Positions 47,930-59,437 of a stretch of DNA of 64,000 nucleotides are shown here, piece after piece; within the stretch, counting starts at the first letter, position 1, and the number at the start of each line of letters is the position of its first letter. The notes under the pieces were generated by a model. The model had not been told where the DNA came from. It was given only the letters and a program-made list of their open reading frames with translations, and did not search any database. Made by a program: the position numbers and the translations under genes. Origin of the DNA: Sarcocystis neurona (taxonomy: Eukaryota > Apicomplexa > Conoidasida > Eucoccidiorida > Sarcocystidae); the NCBI GenBank assembly GCA_000727475.1, contig KL647291.1, positions 1,703,987 through 1,767,986 of the forward strand, written 5' to 3'.

Positions 47930-49484
47930 AAACACGTATGAGAGGTACCACGTGAGCCGCAACCGTCTGCGCCTGTCCATGCAAGTGTCTGTTTCTGTGC
48001 CCCTCTCTCCGGATTCTTTCTATAGCACAAAGCGGTGCTGACGATTAGTAGGTACAGCGGTGTACAGGTGCGCAGGCGTAGCTGCAGAGAGACAGAGAGA
48101 TTTATGAAGTTGCTTGAAAGGATTGCTGCCACATTACTGACTGGTTCGCGGTCACAGGAGATATTTTCCGTGTGTCCATATTTGTGGACGTGGCTAATCC
48201 TCAGGAGCAACTACAAAGGCGTCCGAACAACACGCTACACAGACGTGCCTGAGCGCGTTGACCTGCCCCATTGCTGCCTGCGTTTACCTTCCTGTAGAAA
48301 CCCTTGTACGTGTAACTGTCTCGTTTCTTAGAAGTGTCTATATCTACACTGCGCGTCTTACTATACACGCACACACGCGCGCATATATCCCGCCATTAAT
48401 TCGTGTACGTTTCAATATGTACGGTAAACAACTATATGCATGTCATTCTGCATATATACATATATATATGTCGATTTACATACGGATGGTAACCTGCTCC
48501 ATTCTGTACATGTCTGTATTCGTATGTTTGTGTGTCTCTGTGTATTTCTGTGTGGATATATATGTATATGTACGCATACATGGTGATCCATATACTGGCG
48601 CTGACCTATTCTATTAGGTACATGTGTGTACACGCATGCGTATGCGTGTATACATGTATGCGTATATGGATATATATATATATATCTATATACGTGTTGA
48701 TTTATATAGTGGTGCTGGCGTATTCGATTGTGTATCTGTGTGTATGTGTGTATGTACCTGTATATATACATATATGTTTGTGGGCATATATGTATATATG
48801 TAGGTCAACTTATATACTGTTGCTGACGTATTCTGGTGGTGCATACTCCCACTCGTTGCAGGAACATGTATCTCTGCGTATCCTTCCAGTGTGTGCGTGA
48901 ACATGGTACTGCTTATGTGTTAGGGTGCGGCCGCACGTGCTCATGTCTATTGTTGCTGCTGCAGGCGGCGACGGCAGATAGTCGCTGTCGTGGAGGTGCT
49001 CTCCTCAGTTCCCTCCGCCGCTAACGCAGCTACCGCGAGACAGCCAGCAGCCGGAGCCGCCGCTCCTGGTCCCACTGCTGCTGCTACTGCTTTTCCGTCT
49101 ACTGCTGCTGGTGGTGCCGCCCCACGTGTATCTGCAGCTGCTGACGCGTTCTCTGGTGGTCGACGGTGGCGCCTGGCTGCTGCTGCTGCAGCACCGTGGC
49201 GTGGTGCCTCGCGGTGGCCGAAGTTGTGGTGGAGGGCGCTGCTGCTCCATGCGCAGCGCACCCGTGCTGTCGCTGCAGCAACCGTTGCTACGAGGCTTGC
49301 TGCTGCTGCGGCAGGAAGAGCCGCTGTGCTCTCTAGTGTGTCTTTCAAAACAGCAGTTCAGACATGCAGAAGTCTCTACGGTGGCTTTGGCTTCCTCCTC
49401 CTGCGTGCTGCTCCGGAGTGGCTTCTGGCTGCTTCCGCCTATGCGTTCCTGCGTACGGAGCTCCCTTTCATAGCTCTGCGCTAA
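41031..49484 (+). CDS. Mitochondrial carrier (SLC25) family protein with giant insertions
   Basis: SLC25 proteins are six-helix transporters, usually of the inner mitochondrial membrane, about 300 residues long in three repeats. Predicted exons are 41031-41950, 44684-44895, 46251-46331, 46775-47609 and 48965-49484 (TAA); all junctions are in phase, 855 residues. Repeat 1: PLDQLR (138-143), then after a Gln-rich insertion the even helix SFWWGCSAPLY (280s). Repeat 2: hydrophobic helix then PLDVAH (366-371), matrix segment LLWRIYKHGG, and LRTLYTGF. Repeat 3: AAGLVAQLVTYPLDTIR (signature 678-683) continuing RRR in the last exon, then CRSLYGGFGFLLLRAAPEW. The second signature has His where Lys or Arg is usual. 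Ser/Gln/Asn insertions fill the loops. Exon 3 could start at 46230 (CCCTTCAG). Exon 2's start and any exon within 41951-44683 are the least certain. Substrate unknown; helix order supports the family strongly. Confidence 0.8.
41951..44683 (+). other. Long intron (or introns) of the carrier gene
   Basis: It begins with donor GTAGGT at 41951. The interval contains a degenerate minisatellite and a CTG-rich open frame (43135-44160), which translates as Cys/Leu/Ala runs with a few more ordered parts. An extra exon cannot be excluded, but none is needed: the carrier helices on either side join in phase. Confidence 0.5.
42618..43215. repeat. Degenerate minisatellite, four to five units of about 110-150 bases
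   Basis: Units share an ordered set of landmarks: GGGG..GTGTAACGCACAACC-like, GCATATATTGGCGCCTGTATA, a variable (AT)n run, GAGTTCATACG, CATATATCT, ATGCA.TTGTGTGCGTGTATG. Copies begin near 42620, 42758, 42868, 42985 and 43095 and decay to the right. It lies in the carrier gene's long intron. Confidence 0.7.
45545..46229. other. CTG/CAG triplet region inside the second carrier intron
   Basis: Between the exon ending at 44895 (donor GTAAGC) and the exon at 46251 lie (AT)n runs (44990-45135) and CTG then CAG triplets. The frames over it (for example 45983-46555, 45709-46242 minus) are repeat-driven, apart from the real exon near 46251-46331. Confidence 0.5.
46666..46706. repeat. (AT)n microsatellite in carrier intron 3
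   Basis: Two AT runs are separated by TATTTATA, about 70 bases upstream of the acceptor GTGTGCAG at 46774. Confidence 0.85.
47893..47927. repeat. (AT)n microsatellite in carrier intron 4
   Basis: About 16 uninterrupted TA units in the intron 47610-48964. Confidence 0.9.
48470..48840. repeat. Four-unit minisatellite, period about 110 bases
   Basis: A unit anchor of the form GT.GATTTATATA.TGGTGCTG.CGTATTC recurs near 48470, 48586, 48693 and 48805, each followed by GTGTAT and an ATATG-rich segment. The copies are diverged but collinear. It lies in carrier intron 4. Confidence 0.75.
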
Positions 49485-49661
49485 CAGTATTGTTGCAACA
49501 GCTGTAACGTGAGCAAGTATACAGGTAAAGTATACATATATATAGATCTACATACATATGTTATCTGTATGTATACAAGTACGCACACATTTGTGTGTAT
49601 GTATATAGAGTTATAGTTATAGATATGGACACGCGTGTGTGTGTATATACACGCATATACA

Positions 49662-52600
49662 ATGAAAGAGGAATCGCGTAAGTGCGTGTTAGGTGGTATC
49701 TGCAGTTCAGACGGCTGCTGGTGACAGCTGCGTCGATCACTCTGCGTCCTCCTCGCAGCGTTAATCTGGGGCTTTGGTGGGGTTGCTGCTGCTGAAGTAA
49801 GTGCGCCTATCACTTGTTGCTGCGGGTAATTCTGCATGCTGGTACTGCTGCTTCCTCCTCGTGGTGCAGCCGCAAGAGTACAATATTCAGCTACACATAC
49901 TACAGCAGCAGCGGCAGTCACCCCAGGGCCGCAACTCCAGCGCTGGCTTCACGGCTACAGGTGCTGTTCTTCCCCATGTCGCTGAAGTCCCCGTATCAGT
50001 TCCCCTGCTGCTATCAATCTGTTAGTTCTCCGCCTTTCTACTGGAAGGATAGACGGTTGCGGCTTCGGCTGGCGCAACCTTGTGGTTGAAGGATCACGGG
50101 CTGATGGAGACCCGTCCAGCTCACGACTTCGTGTTTCAAACTCAGGTGCAGCCTTAGCCGGTGTGTTAGTTGTTGACGTACGTACCCTGTACGTACGCTT
50201 CATTAGCAAAAACAGAAGACTGTGAGGAGGATCACGCCCCGCCCCGTTTGCATATTTACCGTACACTTCACACTGCTGCCACTCCTGGCTGCTGTTACCC
50301 GTCTGCAGCGCGTCCCCAAAAGACTGAACGAGCTATCACTTTGTTGACGCTGCCGCTGCTGTTGCGGTAGTCTGCTAGCGAGCGCTGCTACTCGTGGCTT
50401 GTAGCTGCTGCAGCTTCCCGGATGCGTGCTGTTTCTGCTCGGTTGCAACGGTGCCACACGGCTTTTGACCTTGAGACACTCGAGCGACCATTCATGCGTA
50501 GACACACGTAAGTGGCTATTATGTGTTAAGTACTCCTGAAATGGTGATTTCCACGTGAATACACACGGAGCGCACGCGCGGGCAGATACCTGGGACTGAT
50601 ATGCGAGTAATGTACAGTGGATTCATATGTGCATATTTATTGGTGCCCCAAAGGTGTGGCGTGCACACGTCCCCCACGTGTCCCACGTGTACGTAGAACA
50701 TGCCAGCATAGGCCACCAGGCACCGAGTTTTCCGCAGCTGCAACGTGTTGATAGATCGTGGCACTTTCTTTGACACGCTGGTGTAGAGAGACATATACGT
50801 ATTGATACACACATGAGAACTGATAAAAGTATTTGTGTTCCCCCATTTCTTGAGCAAATCCGATGCGTACGTATGCAGGTAGGCTCGTGAATTGTGAAAG
50901 GGTGCGTCGCGAGCGTGCAGATGAGGGTGCGTCAGTTCTCGTACACGTACAACATACTAGCGAGCACATCCGCATACGTGCTCTTTCTGTCCAAGCTTGG
51001 TGGCTGGATCTATGCATGTACATACGTGCTTGTAGTTGAGCGTTCGCCTGTAGGCGCGTTGAAGCGGCACCTGTTTGCGGAAAGTCTACACGTGTACATG
51101 CACTCACGTACACATCCAAACGCTTGACGTATTTGAATCTGTAAGTTGCCCACGCATGCGTACTTCAGGGCAGCGCAGAAAAAAACAATTTGGAGGAGCG
51201 TTATTACGCGATGGTAATCGACGTGTGCGCGTGTTTACGACTGCGTGAGCTGCAGAGCCTGCGTCTGCTAACAGCTGCGTAGTCTTTGCGGACGGCTGCA
51301 TAGGTACGGCCGGCTCGTCAAAGTGGGTGGGCTTGCGCAGCGGGCACGGTGAAGCCACGCGTCACCGCCGGTGTATCGCGGCTGTATGTCATATATATTT
51401 TTCTTGATATTCGCTGGTACTCAGATTCTTAACTTCTTCCTCCGCTTACTCACGGAAGCAACCGCGGGCGAGCATCTGCACATCTGCTGCGCCACCACAG
51501 TAGTAGCCGTAATGGGCGCAGGTTCTGTCTTCGTAACTGTGTGCACTCCATGACATGTTATTGCCGCGTGCCTATCTTGAATACGGACTTGTGTGCATGT
51601 GTATACGTCAGACCATTCAACAGGTATTCCTGCTGGTAAGAACGACCCTTTGCTACGGACACCTGTAGGAACGTACTCATACTTGTGTGCACAGAAGGGC
51701 CTACTTCCACAGATGTGTGTAAAGCCTCGTACAACACACATATACGCATACGTATGCATAAAGTGCATGCTGTTACGAAGTGCCCACAGAAGCCTACATA
51801 TACATATATATATATATATATATGCATGCCTTCACGGGAATACGTGCCTGTGGGAAGTAAAGGCAGTTGCATCTCCCTGTACGTGGAATCACGAATTCCA
51901 CGGGTGCTTCTTCGAGCTGCACAACGGGGGAGTCACCACTTCAGGTACATACACGGCTGCTGCTTCTACTTTCGCTGATATTCAGGTCACTATGTGCCTG
52001 CTGCGACACAGAAAAGAGAAAGATTTGCAAATGGGTCGCTGCTCTGTGGCGTTGAAGAGCATATCATTGTCTACAACATCTCATGTCTCCTCCTGTGTCT
52101 CTCTCTGTAGGTGTCTATCGGGGCGTATCCTTACACGTACACTCGTGTGCAGTACGCGTGTGACTCGTTCAACTACGGAAGTATATCCGCCGGAATGTAC
52201 CTGAGTCCCTTCTGCATCAGAGTTCTGTTTTGTGCGTACAAGGATGCATGTGTGGGATTTATGGATCGATCTGCAAAGCAGTCGTCTTCACCTTCCAGGA
52301 GTTTATTGGGGGCGTTTCAGCTGAAACCCAGTGGCTCTTCTACTGCCTGCACTTTTTATTGCTTCTGAGCATGTGGCGCCGCCTGCTGGTAACCGAGCGG
52401 TGCGGGCCTTTTGAAGGATGCACGAGACAGAGCATTGTTACACGCGCGCATCCACAAAACTATACATACGTCTATGTATGTATACACACACACACATGCA
52501 CGAGCACAGACGCGGATGACGTAGTATCTGCGCACGCTGTGCTTTGAATCCGTTTTTGCAACTACATATGTGTATAAACGTACACACATAGATGAAGCTC

Positions 52601-53259
52601 CCCTATAGGGGGACACAGTCCCTGAGGTGACGGCGCTAGGGTCAGAGGAACAGTGACAGTACAGGATCACCTCTAGTGAGCAGGGTTTGACGTTCACCTG
52701 CGTGTCTCAGTCTGCCTCGCGCCGTCGCGTGGTGACTTTCACAGTGTGACAGGGGGAACTACTCGTATGCGTTACTCATTTGAGCAACACCACCTCAAAA
52801 CTGTAGGGTACTCCGTTTGTTCACTAGGCATGAAGATGCCCCAGTCTACGGCTGATCCTGTGGTACTGTACGGCTCTGTGCGCGAATCGGCCCGTGAAAG
52901 TCCACACGGATGTATTTATAGATTTATCCATGTATAAATCTATATTTTAACAGGCGTGCACAGCATACATATCCGCGTACTACTGTACAGGAAAGAACTG
53001 GATGGCCCTACGTTTGTGCGTAAACCAACGTATAGCTGCTGTTGGCGTCGGGCGGCTACTGCAAATACTGGAATCGGCAGGAGTGCTCTGTGAAATTGTA
53101 TGGACACACCAGCAATATATGTGGAACACAAGTGTTATATCTACCACGGTAAGTCGACACTTGTCTTTATGCACGCTCATCAGGATCTTGTTGGATACGT
53201 ATGTGTCCACATACTTCTGCACACTGCAGGTATATGACTCGTCTGCGACTCTGTGCTAG
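49662..53259 (+). CDS. Multipass membrane protein, many small exons, family unrecognised
   Basis: Supported pieces: exon 1 49662-49677 (ATG, donor GTAAGT), exon 2 49759-49796 (LIWGFGGVAAAE, donor GTAAGT), exon 3 from 49870, 50414-50507 (ends ERPFMRRH, donor GTAAGT), about 50926 onward (ASTSAYVLFLSKLGGW), about 51355-51530 (SYIFFLIFAGTQILNFFLR), 52111-52251 (acceptor CTCTCTGTAG), 52299-52388 (QWLFYCLHFLLLLSMWRR) and 52954-53148 (NQRIAAVGVGRLLQILES, donor GTAAGT). Most neighbouring phases agree, but the ends of exons 3, 5 and 6 are unresolved. At least five hydrophobic segments suggest a polytopic transporter or membrane enzyme. The last exon may be 53230-53259 (TAG), or the gene may continue to the coding block ending at 54608. 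No signature motif identifies it. Confidence 0.5.
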
Positions 53260-53404
53260 GGGAGCTGTTTATTGAGCAACGTGTACAAAGTAACATTCCT
53301 GATATTGAGGACTGGTATACGAAGGGCAGCAGGCACTGAACGCAGAGTTCCACTTACGAAAACGTATATATTCGACCGTGTTGTTGTCTAGAGGTCCACT
53401 CGAC

Positions 53405-53414
53405 AGATATGTGA

Positions 53415-53448
<34 letters not shown>
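53405..53448. repeat. (AT)n microsatellite
   Basis: A long uninterrupted AT run. Similar shorter runs follow at 53680-53702. Confidence 0.9.
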
Positions 53449-53452
<4 letters not shown>

Positions 53453-54361
53453 GTAGGGCGTTATACGCATTCGTGCTGCGGGAGTTGTATGCGTCAATGT
53501 AATTATTTGCCGCCACGCAAACGATAGTACCTGCGTGGCCCTGCTGTGTAGACAGACGGCACACAGCGGTCAAAGCACAGAGGCAGACGTGTCCTGTGTA
53601 CCCCGCTCCACGGCTATAAGAGGATGGGCAGGAACACAGATGTCTCCAGGCGTGCAGGTGTACAGGCACACGTATAGATATATATATATATATATATATA
53701 TACATGCGTTTGTGTGCATGCACATTCGCCTACAGGTACATAGGTATCGTTGCAACTGAATCCATACACGTGTGGAGGCATACATATGTATATGTGTGTA
53801 ATGTGTACACGTGAATGTATGTGTTTGTTGTTGTATACACAGTGAAATATATGTCGAGGACTTACAGTACTTATGGTATGTACGGCTACCTGCTGCAGAA
53901 GTAGTCCAGTCCATACCCACGCACGCGCACACACACCCGTACACACAAGCGGACACATGTGTGGAAAGGCCACAGGCAAACATGTGGAGCACTTCAGGTG
54001 TGTCAGTTTCAAAATGCGTATGTTGAATTTGCGCATATACGTAACATCCACAGACACATGTGCGCAGAGTCAACATCTGAGCGGCCTCGGATGCGGACTG
54101 GCGGAACAGCGGCTTGAAGAGTCGCCCAGTCGGTAGGAGAGAGGAAGATCTGGACTGCAGTGCTGGTGGTTGCTGCTGACCAGTTCCCACGGCCAGGCAC
54201 GCGACGACGTGTTTGTTGGTGTTGTGGACGACTAATGTAGCAGCTCACGGCGACGTAGGACAACGAATCAAACTCACTTTGGTGCGTGCTCTCGTTTCTC
54301 TCAACCGCACCGCTGTTGCTGTGCCGCTGCTGCGCGCCATGTGGTGCCCCTGTCACCACAG

Positions 54362-54608
54362 CTGCCGCGTGTGCGTCTCCCCTAGATCGTGGTGGCGCTC
54401 CTTCTGCTTCTGCGTCGCATCAATCACTGCCGGTGCGTCCGTCTACTTCTGTTACTCGCGCCCATGCTACATGCCACACGAGCTGCTACTAGCGCTGGAG
54501 CTGCCCTCGCTGCCGCAGTGGTTGCCGTTCGTGCAGCGCATGGGGCTCGACAACAATGCTCGTCTGCAGACAGACTGCTGGACGCGTAGCAGACGAGCGG
54601 AAGACTGA
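54362..54608 (+). CDS. Probable terminal coding exon (membrane protein C terminus or separate gene)
   Basis: After acceptor-like CTGTCACCACAG (54361) or GTCTCCCCTAG (54385), a frame runs to TGA at 54606-54608. It contains a hydrophobic segment (WWRSFCFCVASITAGASVYF) and then a well-mixed stretch (LPSLPQWLPFVQRMGLDNN). An overlapping frame in the same place is poly-Leu/Ala and less protein-like. It may be the last exon of the membrane protein gene to the left. A mini-exon with a perfect GTATGT donor near 53842-53874 could connect them, but I could not make all phases agree. Confidence 0.4.
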
Positions 54609-56200
54609 GACGCTGCAACTGCTGCTTGTGCTGGCGCTACTGCTGTTGCAACTGCTTGTTGCTGCTGTTGCCCCTTGTTCGTGCACTGTGATTGCTGTTG
54701 CGGTGTTTGTTGGCAACCGCTGCTGTTGCTGCTGTTGCGGATGATGCGTTCGTAGCCGCTGCAGCAGTCATTGCGGCCTGCTGTAGTTGCTGGTCTTTGA
54801 GACGCCACCTTCGAAGTAGAGATCGACGTGGTGGCGTCGTTGTTGCCTGAAGAAACATGCGGGAAAGTCGTCGAGCGCCGCTAGTGCTGCAGCTGCTCGC
54901 GCTGCCGCACTGCTGCTATGTCGTGCACGAGCAGCTCTTCCGTCGTGCCCCTGCTGCAAATACACAGGGCTGAAGACTGCTGCGAGTGCTCTCGGGTGTG
55001 TGGGGGTTGCTCGATTTGGTGAGAAGCCGCAGCAGTGCGCGCAATCTGCTTTTTTTCACCGAGTCTTGCTTTGCTACCTTTTGTTTTCTCGTGTCCCGGT
55101 GTGTGTGTACGTAGACAGTGGAGAAGCGCGAGGAGCCGAAGTGTGCACGAAGAACTGGCTGCCGCTGCTGTTGCCGCCGCGGTCCCGTTTCTTTTCCGCA
55201 TCCTCCTACTACTTCGCCGGTGGTAGGAGGCACCTCCAGCAACAGCAGGGCACACACAACGCTACCGGCCCACCCCTACGACCAGCGACAGCAGCAGCCG
55301 AAAGACTGCTTGCCGCGCCCCCAGGCTACTGTAAAAGCACAAGAGCGACAACATATAGCAGCAGGGTGACACCCGCTACACACGTCCGACAGGAGCAGCA
55401 GCTCTGCAGTGCACCAGAACAGCGGGGACTGCGGTTGCTCTTTGTGCGCCCTCGCTGTTCCACGCTCCGCAGCAGAGGCTGCAGTGAGGAGAGGGTACCA
55501 GCATTAGCAGCAGCAGGACGAAAGAAATAGGTCCTGCAGACACCCGAACTAGCAGCAGCGTTTTGAGGAGCAGCCTCAGCAGGAGGAGCTTTTATACACA
55601 TCGACGGCACTTCTTCGAACAACAGAGGCAGCCCCGTCAGAGCCTTACTCCGTGCCAACGCTAGTGGGAAGCTCCAAAAGCAGCAGAGCAGCAGCTTCGG
55701 CAGCTGCCTCAGCCGCGCCAGAATAGCGGATTGCTCGCTGACAGAAGTAGTCGTTTTTCACTTCCACAGTTCACAGTGTTGGCTTCCAGCTGGACGGAAT
55801 CTCTGCGTTTTTTTTTCCCTGCGCACGGGAAGTTGCAGAAGTTTCGATCCTTCTCCAGGAGCACGGCCACAACGGCAGCAACGGCTCGTGTGAAAAAGAC
55901 CCCTGCGGAGTTCCGTCTGCAGCAGCAGCAGCCGCAGCATTCCACCGTGTCTTCCTCGGCGTCTATTTGCATCTGAGTGCCCGGTACGGGCCTCACAGCA
56001 CCGCACGTACGCTGCTTCGTCCAAATTTTGAGAGGAAAACGAGTCTTCGCCAAACTCCTGACTACGGGTCTCGGAAGTTGCTGCTATCAACTCTCCAATT
56101 TCCTTCCCTGACACAGCACGACTCCACCCTGTGAGTGACCGTCGCTGCCGCTGCAGTTCCGATTGTTGCAACTCTTACACTTTTACTCACAGGACTGTGC
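54609..56200. other. Ambiguous ORF region with CTG/CAG triplets
   Basis: Frames with some coding character exist on both strands: plus 55731-55976 (around KFRSFSRSTATTAATARVKK), minus 55758-56171 (around GKEIGELIAATSETRSQEF) and minus 55326-55658. Neither strand gives a clear splice chain, so I make no gene call. From 54.6 to 54.8 kb the sequence is mainly CTG/TTG triplets. Confidence 0.35.
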
Positions 56201-56204
56201 CAGT

Positions 56205-57480
56205 TCCTCCGGATACTACTACTACTACTACTACCACTGCCATCACTACTAGTACTACTGCTACTGCGCGGGGGTCGCCAGTTTCAGTGTACCACACGGG
56301 TAGTACCATTTAAAATAACGTTTGTCTTCCCAGGATGGTTTATAAAGTGAATACAACAATCTCATGCAGTCTGAAGGGTAGCTAGAATTCCTATCTTTTA
56401 ACGCATTGCAGTAAAATTGTTGAATTAGGATCTTATTCTTTTATTCGTCGGAGCCGTAGTAAGTATTAATAGTGCGTGAGGTTCGATAAATTTCGTGGAA
56501 AACAGTCTGTTCCTACGATCAGTCCTACGGTGGCTGGAACCTCTCTATTTCCCTATTGGCGCTACTTGATCTATTTTCAGTCCTACTGCTACGACTAGTA
56601 CAACTAGTATTACTGGTACTACGACTACTCATCACTAGTACTACTATGACTTCTGCTAGAGATACTACTACTATACTAGTGCTACTACTACTAATACGAG
56701 TACTACGACTACTACTACTGTTACTAGTTCTACTACGACTACCGCTAGTGCTACTATTACTATGGCAGTGCTACTATTAGTGTGCTAGTGCTAGTACTAC
56801 TATTACGACGACTACTACTACTACTACTACAATTACTATTTCGAGCACTACTACTTCTTCTACTACTACTACTATTACTACTACTACTACTACTATTACT
56901 ACTACTACTATTACGAGTACTAGTACTAGTACTACTACTATTACTAGTGCTACCGCTACATCCAGGACTATTCCTATTTCTAATACCACTACGACTATTA
57001 CTACTACTACTACTACTCGCACCATTCAGATATATCATTTTACCAGTACGACTACTCATTTAGCACGACTTCGGCTACAGGTGCTAATGTTATCACGAAT
57101 ACTACCGGTTGACGTACTCTCACTACTACTACAGGTACTACTGCGACTGACACTACTCCTTCTACTACAACTCGTGCTACTGCTACCTCTACACTGCTGC
57201 AGCCACTACGATGACTACTACGGTTACTAATACAACTATTCTTCTCCCTCCTGCTAAATGAGTCCTGTTCCTATTGCTCCGCCGTTTAGAACTGCCACTC
57301 CTATTGCCGCTGGGAAACTACTACTACTACTGTTACTGCAGCTATTTCTACGACTGTGACTCCTACCTCTATTGCTGTTCGTACGATTCCACTGATGACT
57401 GGTACTACTACTACTACTACTAGGAGGACCAGTACAAGTCGTGGTACGCCTATATCGGTACGAGTCTCCAACACTAGGGA
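56205..57480. repeat. Degenerate ACT/AGT (TAC/GTA) triplet field
   Basis: Imperfect ACT triplets, broken by ACTAGT, TACGACTAC, TATTACTA and similar variants, cover most of 56210-56275, 56575-57070, 57115-57240 and 57320-57425. Depending on frame they read as Thr, Leu, Tyr or Val runs (plus ORF 57356-57622 is Thr-rich; minus frames are Val- or Ser-rich). It is compositionally distinct from the CAG/CTG arrays elsewhere. No gene is supported within it. Confidence 0.8.
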
Positions 57481-57633
57481 CGAGGATACTCCATCAATAA
57501 TGCTACGATTACATGCGCTGGGAGTACTACGTTTGTTACTGTTTGTGTGTTCGTGCGTGTGTTGCTGCTATCGTTCCTATTCGGAGGCGCAGAAGAGAGG
57601 AAGAAGTGGTGAATGTAGTTAACACGCGCTAAC

Positions 57634-59437
57634 TACGCCCTCCCTTCGCGAGGGGGCGTGGCAACGAAGAATATGCCGGCGTGCTGGGGATAAGAAGCTA
57701 CTGTGCATCTCCTTTGCCCACGCCGCATCTTCCGAATTCTCCATGCGCCGCTTCTTCGCAGAGGCTTTACACAGATCCACCCATTTACACATATATATAT
57801 ATGTATATATATGCGCACATGTAGACAGAGACGGAGGGAGAGAAACGGAGACGGAGAGATATATAGAGAGGTACATACATATACACACATTTATTTATGT
57901 CTTCACGGAGGTAGATAAAAGTAGACACCTGTATCAAGATGAAAGTTGTGCGTCTGCACAGACACGCACTTACGCGGGGATTTCCACTCACGTGTATATA
58001 CGTGTCTGCGCCAGTGCACATACATACTGCGCAAAAGTGTACATGCGTACATATACACGCATTCATATATAGCTTTTCCCGAAGATATATGTTCTGATGT
58101 GTATATATGTATACACATACGTACAGGCGCATTCTTCGAGGTACATGTATGTCTTTACTCATTTGTACGTGCTTTCGATCTCCATATCTATATATATATC
58201 GTTGCAGCACTGCGCGCAAGCTAATCCTCTCCGCAGAGAGACAGAAAGGGAGAAAACTATACATACGTGTATATGTATGTTTGTGTACATAATGCCTGCA
58301 TATATGTGCTGCAAGGACGCATATATTAGGTTTCCAAACGTGTCTGCTTCTGTGTACGTAGGTCTTGCTTCTTTTCCGGTAGACACACGCACATACATAT
58401 ACGCGAGGTTGTCTATGCAGAAGTGCCCCGGAGAGTCCACGGGTGGGCACGCGCAGGTACATTGAACAGAGAAGGTGATTTACACACGAATATAACTGGA
58501 ATTCAAGTTGCCGTACAAAAAACAACGCGATCCTCACGCACACACGAGCACACACAGGTAAACAAAAGAGATTGCTTGGCCAAGTAGAGACCGGGCCTTC
58601 ACAGAGTTATTTGCGCTTCACAGTCACCTCCACTGTCACCTGCAACGCGCGCACTTATTTATCCACACGTGCCTACATGTACGAGTACACGTTTACACAT
58701 ATATGTTAATACATACGTAGAGAGAGGCGAGAGAGAGAGAGAGAAGACCCGCTTCAATAGAAATACGTGTACTTTACATCTGTTGCGTTTCTCTGTTGTG
58801 TGCGCGGGTCTGTGCCTTCGTGGAGATAGACACATTCGTAGTTCCATACACACACACGCGCAAGCCCGAAGGGCCACCCGGGAAATCCACGCGGGGCTGC
58901 TGCTTCTCTGTGGAGTCCCTCGCTCTCTCTCGATATATATATATATACGTATATATGCGCACATCCGTGGACTTCTCTGTGTGTGGGGGCCTACAGAAGT
59001 ATATCTGTATGTGTCCTGCTTGCCTGAAGTTTCTCAACAGAACACATGCGTTTGGACAACGCAAGCATCGGGTGCCTACGACGCACACAACGTTTGAGTG
59101 TAGAAAGAGAGAGAGAGCGCGACAGCGAGTCTCTCTTGCGGGCGGTGCAGACCGAGAAGACAAGAAGTGCAGTGCATGTGCTTGCCTTTATGTTGTATTT
59201 CTCGCGGTACACGCAGTCGACGAAGTCAACGGGAAGTCATTTCCCAGGTGCCCGGGGGAGGGGGGTGTCTCTGTCTCTGGCAGAGAGAGAGAGGGACAGA
59301 GAGACACAGAGATGGGCCGTCAATGCATGCAGCACCCGGCCCTGCTGTCGTCCAAGGCAGAACGTCTGTGTGTCTCTCGATCTCTGTGGACAGCCCTAAC
59401 AAAGGGGATCCACATACAGAAGCATTTGCACATGCAG
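57634..59437. other. Microsatellite-rich stretch upstream of the last gene
   Basis: (AT)n, ATAC and (GA)n units alternate (for example GAGAGAGA near 58728-58745), with non-repetitive islands near 57700-57780, 58950-59260 and 59300-59400. An imperfect hairpin, CGCCCTCCCTTCGCGAGGGGGCG, lies near 57636-57660. The islands may hold 5' exons of the gene at 59438, but I could not define them. Confidence 0.4.

Noticed and set aside
57636..57660. Hairpin CGCCCTCCCTTCGCGAGGGGGCG as a terminator or structural RNA
   Set aside because: Imperfect stem, no T-run or RNA-gene context; eukaryotic genes do not use such terminators.
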